Of a stretch of DNA of 64,000 nucleotides, positions 38,763-48,312 are shown piece by piece. Source of the DNA: Andalucia godoyi. Lineage: Eukaryota; Discoba; Jakobea; Jakobida; Andaluciidae. Below the pieces are notes generated by a model. That model was given only the letters and a program-made list of their open reading frames with translations, was not told the DNA's origin and made no database searches. The translations under genes were made by a program, and so were the position numbers. The stretch covers positions 186,001 to 250,000 of the forward strand of contig VRVR01000024.1 of the NCBI GenBank assembly GCA_009859145.1. Reading direction: 5' to 3'. Numbering within the stretch: the first letter of the stretch is position 1; each line of letters opens with the position of its first letter.

Positions 38763-40370
38763 TTAGTGATTGAATTGGCAACTCACAACCCGGCCATCTG
38801 AGTAGATGCCGAACAGCGAAGTGTTGGAAGCGCACAGCTGGACAGGGATTCCGCTGTCGAATCGAAAACCTAGCAGGCGCTTGGAAACAGACCGGTCGGA
38901 AACCGCGAATGCCTCCACGGCTCCATTCACAACGTCTCCCACAATCAGCTTGTTACCGGACACACATGCCAGATATGGATGGTCCTTTTGCAGAGGAGCA
39001 TCAGCAGAAGGATCCTGCTCCACTTGTGAATATGCGGAATAAGAGGAGTTGATGGTCGTGCGAAACGACACGGTAGGCAGAAGATCAATGATGCGATCGA
39101 AACCTTGCGTCGGATACGATCGGTAAGCATGTACGAACCCTGACGAACGACACGCGTACACCCACATATTATCCGCAAGCACGTACTCCGTTCCAGAAAA
39201 CGCATCCGGAACCAATTCAACATAGTTGGACACACACCTATCGGCGGAACATGCTGCTGACGATGAAAGATCCCAGACACGAATGGGCGAACGCAGACAA
39301 TCAAAAGAAACAGCCAATGCGCAGGAATCGAAACAAAAACATCCTTTGCAGATGCTCTGGATGTGCCCTAGACGCACGGCTTCGCGACTACTGTCAAACA
39401 ACGTCTCGACGACTGAGTTCGTGTTTCGAAAGTCAATTCTGCGAACGGACGAGCTGCTCGCTGCAATGACTTCATTACCCCCAGCCGTTTGCGATGCAAC
39501 AATTTGATAACGCGAAGCACCAAACGGAGGTTGGCGAACTGCAGATTCGGGATAAGGAAGAAAATTCGGAACGCATGCAGCCAGTTTTTCTGCTCTGGTG
39601 TCCACTAGGCTCAACTGCCCATCTTCCGAACACACACACGCAGTGTCCTCGCTCAAGAACCTGACACATTCCAGTCTCTTTCGCTCCTCCGAGATAACAA
39701 TTCTCGAATCCTCGGCAATTCGGTCCTGCGAAAGACCCATCGAAACGAGTTCACCACTTTCCAGCGAACACGCGACTCGAGGAGTCGTCGCCGAAAGGTC
39801 CATTCCAGTCATCTTGTGCCCAAGATCCAGATGAACAACGGAGTCCACTACATTCTGATACTGTCCTGGCGCATATGCCGATATCACATGGCTCTGGATT
39901 GATGACGATGCGGTCAATCCTGCCACAACGAGCCCGACAGAACCGAACACCGAGTTGGAAAACCCGTACTGCTTTGGACACATCGCAAACACAAGTTGTG
40001 GGCGGAACGGAATCGACGGGAGTTCCAGGGTAAACGAGCCTCGTAGCCACATTCTAGAATCTCGAAACACTTTCCAGACGTCCTCCCTGACGCTGATTCG
40101 CTGTCTTCCATACGTACTATTCACAGCGTTCGTCATGTGCGGCACCGAGTGACTCGATACGCTTCGTCGGTCATGGGAGGCCCACACTACTTCCTGGTAC
40201 GGATCGCATGTAATCAGCGTTTTCCATCCATTGGAGACCGACAGCGCACGAAACAACGTTTCACAATCGCAGAACTGAAAGATCCGTAGCTGGATTCCTA
40301 CGGGAACTGCATCCAATGATGCGGACTGAGATGAGCCCGGTTCCGATTCTTCTTCGTCCGGAATGTGCAT
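38763..40370 (-). CDS. F-box protein with WD40-like beta-propeller
   Basis: 535 residues from the ATG at 40370. Residues about 17-65 form an F-box (VPVGIQLRIFQFCDCETLFR, then VSNGWKTLITCDPYQEVVW), the Skp1-binding motif of SCF ubiquitin ligases. The remainder shows seven or so propeller blades, including SVVHLDLGHKMTGM, ECVRFLSEDTACVCSEDGQL, a clear VWDLSSS and a KLIVGDVVNGAVEAF-like closing strand. It is probably a substrate receptor of an SCF E3. The frame is open upstream through a Cys-Val repeat encoded by a CA microsatellite, which I regard as 5' UTR. Substrate unknown. Confidence 0.8.
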   Translation of the reverse strand: MHIPDEEESEPGSSQSASLDAVPVGIQLRIFQFCDCETLFRALSVSNGWKTLITCDPYQEVVWASHDRRSVSSHSVPHMTNAVNSTYGRQRISVREDVWKVFRDSRMWLRGSFTLELPSIPFRPQLVFAMCPKQYGFSNSVFGSVGLVVAGLTASSSIQSHVISAYAPGQYQNVVDSVVHLDLGHKMTGMDLSATTPRVACSLESGELVSMGLSQDRIAEDSRIVISEERKRLECVRFLSEDTACVCSEDGQLSLVDTRAEKLAACVPNFLPYPESAVRQPPFGASRYQIVASQTAGGNEVIAASSSSVRRIDFRNTNSVVETLFDSSREAVRLGHIQSICKGCFCFDSCALAVSFDCLRSPIRVWDLSSSAACSADRCVSNYVELVPDAFSGTEYVLADNMWVYACRSSGFVHAYRSYPTQGFDRIIDLLPTVSFRTTINSSYSAYSQVEQDPSADAPLQKDHPYLACVSGNKLIVGDVVNGAVEAFAVSDRSVSKRLLGFRFDSGIPVQLCASNTSLFGIYSDGRVVSCQFNH

Positions 40371-40432
40371 TTTACTGAAAATTCGGTGCTTTCGAAACTC
40401 ACAGTCTGGACCATGCACGCTTCTTTGTTGCT

Positions 40433-40470
<38 letters not shown>

Positions 40471-40688
40471 GGTAGTTGAATACCCAGAGAAGAAACGATC
40501 GATTTTGACGACGTGCAGTAAGCAAAATAAAAAACGGGGGGGAATAAATTATACATAAAAAGCAGAAGAAAAATCCGGCTTAAAGCAGAGATGCCCATGG
40601 CGCCTACATTGTACACTATCCACGGATAATCATCGCTGATCACCCATAATCAATGCTGCAGCCCAACAACAACATGCATGGCATGATT

Positions 40689-40782
40689 GGGAAGGGGGGT
40701 AGGTCCCAACAGGCCCCTCGGCATGAGAGACGTTCTCAAGATAGATATAGATGCTGCGCGCGCCGTTTCCAATCGCGGTCGA
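40689..40782. repeat. Dispersed repeat A, copy 2
   Basis: Partner of 5943-6021, same orientation, less strongly conserved than repeats B and C. It carries a GATAGATATAGATG stretch where copy 1 has GATAGATG. Confidence 0.5.
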
Positions 40783-41180
40783 TCGTGCATGTGCACGATG
40801 GGCAGCTGTCGCCTGGGCGATCTTCGACGACTTTGGGCCCGACCTCGATCATGTGATCGAGCGGTCATATCCAGCTCCAAACGGGTGCATCTTCACTTTC
40901 GCTGCTCTCGCCGCGGGCTCTTTTGCGTCTGTGTTCGGCGCTGCGCTGTCCGTTGTGGCGGGCAACGAAACAGGCGGTGATTGCGCGTTCGACGTGTGCG
41001 AGGCTGTGCATGCGACGGGACCCCGGCGTGGATGCTGCGGATCGTTCCGGTGGCGGTGGAGATGTCATGGGTCTTGCGCAGCGTTGCGGGTGTGACGTAC
41101 ATGGTGCGTTGCATGAACAATAAAAATAAAAATAAAAATAAGAAATGAGCGTCGCTGTGCGAGAATGCAACGCGGCGGCG

Positions 41181-41194
41181 TATTTATATAAGGA
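41181..41194 (+). promoter_or_regulatory. TATA-like element without an obvious gene
   Basis: The string TATTTATATAAGGA lies about 18 bp ahead of a 36-codon plus-strand frame (41199-41309) that begins MIKMGAKRIGHRV. A TATA box normally sits further from the start codon, and the frame has no recognisable product, so both are tentative. Confidence 0.25.
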
Positions 41195-41419
41195 TTTCAT
41201 GATCAAAATGGGGGCGAAACGAATCGGGCATCGTGTGACGGAGTTGATTAAGATGACAGACGCATGCGCATGGGCGCGTGGCAGTGTGTTTGGTTTGCGT
41301 GCGCTTTAGATGGCTTCATCATATCGCAATAAGTGGCAACTGCACAAAAGAGCATTTGTTTTACAGCAGGTGTATGTGGAGGCGGGGACTCTCGTAATTA
41401 TATTTTATTTTAAATTTGA

Positions 41420-41962
41420 TTAATTTCTGCCAGGAACGATCTTGACTGCTATTACCTTTCCGAGCAGGACTGTCAAGAAAATCTTTGCACAGCCGTATGG
41501 GTTCTTCTTGGAAGCAGCCACAAACCCTCCATTGTCCGGTAGTACGGCAGCAAACGGGTCCTGAAACGTAGCTGCCGAACAAGACTTGTACCAAACCGTA
41601 CTCTTTTCCTCTGTTTTTCCTGCGGTGTTTCCAAATGCCTTTGGTTCTCCAGTCCATACAATGCCGGATGATGTAGGAATCTGACAGGACGCCGTCTTGG
41701 CGAACTGCAAACTTGCCACACTGTCCTTGATGCTTTCTTGTACCAATAGAAATTCATTGTTGGTTACGAGACCCGAAGCATCGTCGTCTTCTGCTACTTG
41801 GTAGACAAACGCATACCAACTGCCTGGAGTTGCCCCATCGATTTTAGCACCGCTTACAAGTCCTTCAATTTTCTGCAGTGGCGTATGGCAAGGGTCACAG
41901 AAGAAAAGAGAACTGCCAGCGATCTTCAGCACCCCCACTTGAATGTACTCGGAATACGGCAT
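41420..41962 (-). CDS. Small soluble protein of unknown function (DUF4241-like pattern?)
   Basis: 180 residues from the ATG at 41962; the upstream in-frame part is a Glu/Lys-rich read-through of a CTCTCT leader tract. The sequence is beta-rich and globular. A FFCDPCH segment near residue 20 is followed by DGATPGSWYAFVY, and the end reads AKIFLTVLLGKVIAVKIV. The start-to-end plan (an xxDPCx motif, a Gly-rich turn, a closing strand pair) faintly resembles DUF4241-type proteins of bacteria. I would not rely on that. No catalytic residues can be named. Confidence 0.7.
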   Translation of the reverse strand: MPYSEYIQVGVLKIAGSSLFFCDPCHTPLQKIEGLVSGAKIDGATPGSWYAFVYQVAEDDDASGLVTNNEFLLVQESIKDSVASLQFAKTASCQIPTSSGIVWTGEPKAFGNTAGKTEEKSTVWYKSCSAATFQDPFAAVLPDNGGFVAASKKNPYGCAKIFLTVLLGKVIAVKIVPGRN

Positions 41963-42275
41963 TTCTTTCTCTCCCTCTCTCTCTTTTGTTTTGCTTTCTC
42001 CTTTCTCACTCAATGGATTTACGTTCAGGGGGTTCACGCAAACTACAAGAAAGACCTAGATATGGAAAACCTAGAAATCACAAGGGAAAAAAACCAGAGG
42101 CGATGGGGCGATCGTCCGATTGATATGTTGGTTTTTGTAAGAACTGGTCAATCGCTTCTTTCACTGCTGTCAACAACCTCTGGAATTAGCAAGTGCAATT
42201 CCGACGACCGACATTCAACAATCGATAATCGACAACTTCGAAATTCAAAATGGAAAAAGAACGAAGAAAAAGAAC

Positions 42276-42316
<41 letters not shown>

Positions 42317-42363
42317 CAAAAACCCCAAAAACCAAAGCGGCACATCCGCTGCCTCCGGATGCA
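41963..42363. other. Spacer with AAT trinucleotide repeat
   Basis: 401 bp. It includes the CT-rich leader of the small minus-strand gene and an AAT run at about 42278-42313. No gene supported. Confidence 0.6.
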
Positions 42364-44154
42364 TCAGGCAATGGACACTACTTTGACCAAGCCACCCATG
42401 CCCTGATCTTCATGGGAAGTGATGTGGCAGTGATACATGAGGATGCCAGTGTGCTGAATGAATCGCACACGAGCAGTGACGACGTATCGAGCTGGAACCA
42501 CGATATCGTCAGTCCAATACGGTCTTTCTAACCACTCCTTTCCCGACAGGTCGCGTACGGAAACGACATAGAACGGATTTGCATGCAAGTGAAATGGATG
42601 AGACCAATCATCATCCACAAACAGCAACCATTCTTCTGCGGTCCCCAACGTCGACACATAATTGACCACATTCATCTGAAGTATGTCCTGGTTGACGTAG
42701 TAGATCTCCCCCGTAAGGCTACCCACCTCCCGAATCAACGTCTTGTTTGACTTTTGAGCGAGAGACATGTTCATCCACATTGTGCGACTTACTTCTGCGC
42801 TTGATATGACAGGCAAGCGAGAGGTCGTAGGGAATGTGCTTGGAATCCCGGGGTCATCCTCCTTTCTGGGCAATCCGCCAGTTCGGAACTTCAGTATGGT
42901 AATGGGATTGTTATTACCATTGTCCTGAAGCTCGAATACTTGATTTGAAATATTCGATCGAAACAGAAACTCAATTCGATTGCCAGGACCCAGAGCCAAT
43001 CCAGCACCAGCTGTCAAGCCCGAGGCATTGGGTGCAAACAAGAAGCCATCTTTCCACGACCACGGCTCTGCCTGCGTAATTCCATCGACCGCAAAGACAA
43101 AGGCATCCAATCCAACCGCAGGGGAAAATCGCAATTGCGCCTGGAACTGGATATTGATGAGCATACGAATGCGAACGGTCTCGCCAGGCATGACATCCAC
43201 AACCGGGATCGCGGAGTCGTTCATCACCGAATTTTGCCAGCTGTTTGTCGTGTATCCAATAGGGATATCATTCATAAGAGCAAACACGTAATGTGGTAGC
43301 CTCGACTCTCCCACGTAACCCCCTTGGGCAGGACACACAAAGGGAAGCGGATCCGAGTCCAGGTAGCCCGGAGACACCGTCGAGTTTGCAACCCGGACAA
43401 ATGAATACGCATACGAAAATTCCCTATACGCATCCAGAAAATCGTCAATGTCTCCTCTGATCCGAAGATCCATCACCATCCCATTTGACATTTGCACATC
43501 CACGCTCCCGTGTTTGTGCGGATGAACATAAAAGTATCCTGCGGGGTGGTCGATCGGGATGGGAAAATCGTACAAAAAGTCTTCGCCTGGCTCGATGTGT
43601 GTAAACACATTATCTCCATTTCCCTCGACGTTCGTCTGGACGCCATGGGTGTGAAGATTGGTCGTCCGAAATCCATGCGGATTCAAGAACCCTCTATTCA
43701 TGGGGTCCACAGCAGCCAGCGAGCTGTTCCAACAGCTTCCGAAATATCCAGGCCACAACCGGTTGGGCGGAAGTCGATTTTGCACAAGCACCTTCAGAGT
43801 GTGGCCGGGTCGTGTTTCAAGAGCCGGTCCAGGCACAGAATGGTTCCACGCCATCAACCTCAAGTCAAATCCGAACCATCGCACATTCGTAAACGCAAGC
43901 TGGATGGTATAAAAATCAATGTTTTCACTTGACGTGGGTTGCAAGCTCGACGAGTTCTTGTTTGGGGCCTCGAAAACAAAGTACAAAGTAACCAGCGCTG
44001 CGACAGTGCCGACAATGACTGCCGCAATCGCAAATGAAATCACGGTTCTTCGCCGCGATGGCTTCGCCGAGAAACTCGCATCGACTGCATTCATGGAATT
44101 CGGCGTGTTAAGTGGAACATCCGCACGCTCATAGTCTGGAGCACGAAACACCAT
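42364..44154 (-). CDS. Membrane-anchored multicopper oxidase
   Basis: 596 residues from the ATG at 44154. A short cytosolic N-terminus and one TM helix (about 38-61) make a type II membrane protein with the oxidase outside or in a lumen. Three cupredoxin domains carry all four copper motifs: NLHTHGVQT, VHPHKHG, HPFHLHANPF, and YHCHITSHEDQGM, where the Met is the axial ligand of the type 1 copper. Met rather than Leu or Phe suggests a moderate redox potential, as in bilirubin oxidase- or CueO-like enzymes rather than high-potential laccases. It may oxidise metals or phenols; the substrate cannot be read. The frame is open upstream only through non-ATG codons. Confidence 0.92.
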   Translation of the reverse strand: MVFRAPDYERADVPLNTPNSMNAVDASFSAKPSRRRTVISFAIAAVIVGTVAALVTLYFVFEAPNKNSSSLQPTSSENIDFYTIQLAFTNVRWFGFDLRLMAWNHSVPGPALETRPGHTLKVLVQNRLPPNRLWPGYFGSCWNSSLAAVDPMNRGFLNPHGFRTTNLHTHGVQTNVEGNGDNVFTHIEPGEDFLYDFPIPIDHPAGYFYVHPHKHGSVDVQMSNGMVMDLRIRGDIDDFLDAYREFSYAYSFVRVANSTVSPGYLDSDPLPFVCPAQGGYVGESRLPHYVFALMNDIPIGYTTNSWQNSVMNDSAIPVVDVMPGETVRIRMLINIQFQAQLRFSPAVGLDAFVFAVDGITQAEPWSWKDGFLFAPNASGLTAGAGLALGPGNRIEFLFRSNISNQVFELQDNGNNNPITILKFRTGGLPRKEDDPGIPSTFPTTSRLPVISSAEVSRTMWMNMSLAQKSNKTLIREVGSLTGEIYYVNQDILQMNVVNYVSTLGTAEEWLLFVDDDWSHPFHLHANPFYVVSVRDLSGKEWLERPYWTDDIVVPARYVVTARVRFIQHTGILMYHCHITSHEDQGMGGLVKVVSIA

Positions 44155-44747
<593 letters not shown>

Positions 44748-47510
44748 ATGAGCAGACCGTCGAGTCACCGCTCGGATGTCTCCGACAAAAAGTCAGTGTC
44801 ATCATTTGTTTCCGATGCTGATCACGTGCCTTTGTCGGGGGGATCAGCATCGGACTCTGCGCAGCAGCAACAGCAAAGGATCCGGAGTCTTTTAAAAAGT
44901 ATAGACCAGCTGAAACTCGAGAACCAAAAGCTTGTAAAGATGAATCGTGAATCGACACGATCCAGAATCATCCAAAAGCTGCAGGATGATGTCGATGCAG
45001 CGGAAAAGGCCATTCGAATCCTGAAGAAGCAGCTTATGGCGAGAGGAGGAATGTCTGAGGACAGTGTGAATCGCATCTTGTCAGATTCGCAGTTTTATGC
45101 AGAGATCATTGCGCAAGATAAGGAGAGGTCCGAAGCCTCGAGGAAGGAATACCAGGAAAAGCTGAATGCTCTTCGGCAAGAGTATGATGCAAAAATCTCT
45201 GAATTGGAAGCAAACTCGAGGCATCGATCTGGAAAGGACGCCTTGTCTTCCATTCCACACCAGAGGTCTTCCTCCTCCTCCTCGTCTTTTTCTGCTACAC
45301 TCGACGATGCCTCTGAAGATGTTCGGCGAAAAGGCGTGTTTTATGAGCGCGAAGTGGAAAGATTGGAAATCGCGTTGGCCGATAGCCTGGCAGCCAAGGA
45401 TGCGCTGCAGATGAGACTGGAGGCTACGATTTCAAATTTTTCAAAGCTGGACGCAACGTTGCATACCTATAAGGCGGAGAACGACTCATTAAAGAAGCAA
45501 CTGACTGCAGTGGACAATGTGCAGGCAGAGGGAAGCAAGTACAAGGCGAAATGTGCAGGATTGGAAGTAGATTTGGAGCATGCACAGAGTCAACTGAAGT
45601 CAACGTCAGCGAAATATCGAGAGCTTTCCGAGCAAATGGAGCAGCTCAAGGAGAAGTTGCGCACTGCTAAAGAAGCAGCCAGAACGTCTGCCGCGTCGGC
45701 GACATCAAGTTCCGCTGCGGATGTTGGTGTGCGACAAAAGATGACGGATCTCTTGAAGAAAGAGGAACAAATTGCAGTCAAGGAACGAGCTTTGCTCTTG
45801 AAAGAAAGGAGTGTGGCTGCCAAAGAACGAGACATTGAAGCCCGGCAATCGACGCTTGCTGTGAAGCCTTCTGCAGTTGCCGGAAACGGGTCCGTTGGTG
45901 CCTCCAGCGCCTCCGTTATGCCTCCATCGAATGAAGTCGTTAAGTTAAGAGAGAACCTGAGAATCAAAGAGAAGTATATTGAAGACATGAAAGTTGTGTT
46001 TGAAATGCGAATGCGAGAAATCAAGGAAAAGAATGCTGCATATGCTTGTCTGTTGCGTTTGCATGGCATCAGCACGACGGCCTCAGGCTCCAATCCTCCA
46101 ACTCTTGCGTCGCGAGCCACGAAGAGACCTGCCTCTGCTGCAAAGGGAAGTGTTGCAGACGACGCTGCGTCGGAAACCTTCAATTTCGAAGAGCAAATGT
46201 CTCTCGCAGAGCAATTGCGAACGTGGAAAGATCGGTATGCAAAGTTGTACGCTCATGTTTCGGGAGAACTGGAGAAGTATGCGGTTCTGCAAGAAGAGGG
46301 GCGCATTCGAGAAGAATCTCTGCAGTCGCATGTGGAGGTTTTGCAAAAGCAGTTGGCCAAAATTGAGCGGGATCACTTCAGGATGTTGCCGCAGTTCGAA
46401 TTGTTGCAGAAAACCCACGAATCTCTATTGAATGACTATTCTAAGGATCGGAAGCAGTTGCAGGCAGTGATGAGTGTCTGGGAAAAGAAAACTGGAAAAG
46501 GCGGACAGTCTGGCGACAGCGATTCTTTTGACGGAAAGAAGAAGAGTATATTCCATGACTTGTTGTCTAAAACAAAAGTTCGAGACGTGGACTCGTTTTA
46601 TGCAGAGCGGCAGCGTTTCAAGGATGAGATTAATTTCCGGGACTCGTTGATCCAAGAGCTGGATACTACCATAGTGGCATTGTCGAAGAAGTTGCAGGAA
46701 GTCGAAAAAGAGAACAGTTTGCTTCGTGCTCATGGAACCAACATAGAGCCAACAAATGGGTCTTTTGTTGCCTCGAGTCTGCAGGGGTTTCACGTGCCGA
46801 CTTCCGGTGCATTTGCTGTTGCAAATCAGCGTCCTACCGATCCGGAAAATGCAGTGGAGGATGAGAGCGCTATGCTCGCGATGGTATCTGAAGCAAAGGC
46901 AATGCTAGCAAAGAATCAAACAATGCGAAACGAATGGTGCACCTTGTTGAGCATTCCTGCTCCCCAGGTTGCAGACGAGCATCCGAATTTGCCAATTTTG
47001 AGTGCGACTCCGAAGGCCTCTGCGATTGCAGCCACCCACGGTTCTTCTGTTCGACCGACGCCGATCAAGGGGTTTATGGGGGCCTCTGTCGACCAGTTCC
47101 CTGTTCATTTTGCTTCTTCTGACACGGCCGAGGCTTTTTATCCGTCATCTTCTGTTCCCAGTATAGCGGACCCTCCATCTTCGAAATCAGATCGGCCGCT
47201 TGTGGCGACTGATGCAAACACCGAGGATCTCGAAACCTTTTCCGAGCCAGATGCCTCCGAGCCATCTGTTCATGTTCAAGATCACGATGCGATGCAACAA
47301 GAGACATTCTCTGAACCTGAAGTTTCTAGTCCGTCGTTGGGTGGTGAAGATCTCGAGGCATTTTCCGAACCGGATGCATCAGACCCATCTGTCCATGATC
47401 ATGACGAGCAGCAGGAAACGTTTTCCGAACCGGATGCGTCCGATCCGTCGCTAGGAGAACCGGACTTTGATCTGGGCGACGACGATGACCCAATCCATTC
47501 GAAACGATAG
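44748..47510 (+). CDS. Long coiled-coil protein with C-terminal FSEPDAS repeats
   Basis: 920 residues. An N-terminal Ser-rich tail is followed by extended coiled coil in blocks (about 45-110, 125-170, 200-320, 345-380, 395-440, 490-580, 620-670) separated by Ser/Ala linkers. The last 100 residues hold imperfect tandem repeats around the motif E-T/A-FSEPDASDPS (about 828-905), ending in an acidic tail DFDLGDDDDPIHSKR. The design is that of a centrosomal, basal-body or Golgi scaffold. Several heptad blocks contain KERALLLKERSVAAKERDIE-like repeats. I do not recognise a named orthologue. The start codon follows the GA microsatellite of the leader. Confidence 0.85.
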   Translation: MSRPSSHRSDVSDKKSVSSFVSDADHVPLSGGSASDSAQQQQQRIRSLLKSIDQLKLENQKLVKMNRESTRSRIIQKLQDDVDAAEKAIRILKKQLMARGGMSEDSVNRILSDSQFYAEIIAQDKERSEASRKEYQEKLNALRQEYDAKISELEANSRHRSGKDALSSIPHQRSSSSSSSFSATLDDASEDVRRKGVFYEREVERLEIALADSLAAKDALQMRLEATISNFSKLDATLHTYKAENDSLKKQLTAVDNVQAEGSKYKAKCAGLEVDLEHAQSQLKSTSAKYRELSEQMEQLKEKLRTAKEAARTSAASATSSSAADVGVRQKMTDLLKKEEQIAVKERALLLKERSVAAKERDIEARQSTLAVKPSAVAGNGSVGASSASVMPPSNEVVKLRENLRIKEKYIEDMKVVFEMRMREIKEKNAAYACLLRLHGISTTASGSNPPTLASRATKRPASAAKGSVADDAASETFNFEEQMSLAEQLRTWKDRYAKLYAHVSGELEKYAVLQEEGRIREESLQSHVEVLQKQLAKIERDHFRMLPQFELLQKTHESLLNDYSKDRKQLQAVMSVWEKKTGKGGQSGDSDSFDGKKKSIFHDLLSKTKVRDVDSFYAERQRFKDEINFRDSLIQELDTTIVALSKKLQEVEKENSLLRAHGTNIEPTNGSFVASSLQGFHVPTSGAFAVANQRPTDPENAVEDESAMLAMVSEAKAMLAKNQTMRNEWCTLLSIPAPQVADEHPNLPILSATPKASAIAATHGSSVRPTPIKGFMGASVDQFPVHFASSDTAEAFYPSSSVPSIADPPSSKSDRPLVATDANTEDLETFSEPDASEPSVHVQDHDAMQQETFSEPEVSSPSLGGEDLEAFSEPDASDPSVHDHDEQQETFSEPDASDPSLGEPDFDLGDDDDPIHSKR

Positions 47511-47670
47511 CACAGCGTTTTCTTAATTCAAAACCGTGGAATTGCATTTAGCAACATAATGAATATGACAACACTTTGCGAATGTCTTCATTCTGTGCAA
47601 TCGACAACATGCGCCAAGTAAGACGCCGCGATATTTTCATCACCCGTTTCCAAGCACTGTACCAAAATGC

Positions 47671-48072
47671 ATGCAGCTGTTGCATGCGCCACGCAACCTC
47701 GTAATCTTGAATCTTGAACTCCTGATCGATCCAAACGATGTGCTGCTGTACAGCATTTTCCGCTCGCCAAAACATGAATCATTATTGATCGTCAGCTTGC
47801 TCGCATCCCCAGAAACCTGGTCCTCCTCTTTTGAAGCTTTGGAATTCCTGCAAAGAAATAGCATACTCCGTGTAATTGCCACACCATCTTACGCCACAAC
47901 AGAGGGCTTACCGCAGCTGACAGGAATCTTGAAGGACACGGTGTGTCGCGTGTTTGTCACGAGGTTTCATGACGAACCGAGTCGCTTTTCCGTTCTTCTT
48001 TTCGTAGCCAGTGCTTTGATCGATGCTCGCGTTGAGCTGACCCGACAGCAAGGCACGAAGCAGCGACTGTAG
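47671..48072 (+). CDS. Possible small protein, or antisense of an unannotated gene
   Basis: 133 residues, the longest frame in an 800-bp spacer (47511-48312). It has ordinary-looking composition and ends RQQGTKQRL. The opposite strand also has a protein-like frame (47548-47775; includes HIVWIDQEFKIQDYEVAW), and I could not decide between them. A splice model joining minus-strand frames across GTAAGC...TACAG was tried but met an early stop. Treat as tentative. Confidence 0.3.
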   Translation: MQLLHAPRNLVILNLELLIDPNDVLLYSIFRSPKHESLLIVSLLASPETWSSSFEALEFLQRNSILRVIATPSYATTEGLPQLTGILKDTVCRVFVTRFHDEPSRFSVLLFVASALIDARVELTRQQGTKQRL

Positions 48073-48312
48073 TACAAGCTTTAGTCTGAAAAAAGGACTG
48101 GGATCTACTCCGATTGGGGAAATCGATTCATTTTCCTGGAATCAGTGGTGCTGTGGCAAGACAAACTTCTGGTATGATGTTGTTTAATGCTCTACATTGA
48201 TACAGAAAACGGTCAACCGCTCTCGATCTTCGTTTCCTCGTATCTTCGTTTCTTCATTTTGTCATTGTTATCATAGTTGTCATTTGTAGTAGTAAGTAAC
48301 AAAATAGTAAGA

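Larger units (their letters stand above)
40371..41419. other. Long spacer: CA repeat, repeat A copy 2, TATA-like site, small frames
   Basis: About 1.05 kb. A CA run (about 40435-40467) in the leader of the F-box gene, repeat A copy 2, a 114-codon plus-strand frame (40751-41095) and a small plus-strand frame (41199-41309). I do not call either frame as a gene. Confidence 0.45.

Noticed and set aside
40371-40643. N-terminal extension of the F-box gene including a Cys-Val repeat.
   Set aside because: Encoded by a CA microsatellite; the F-box begins shortly after the ATG at 40370, and the extension has no match to any protein feature.
40751-41095. 114-codon plus-strand frame beginning MLRAPFPIAVDRA.
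   Set aside because: Overlaps repeat A copy 2, unusually rich in Ala, Cys and Arg, no family resemblance and no partner exon found.
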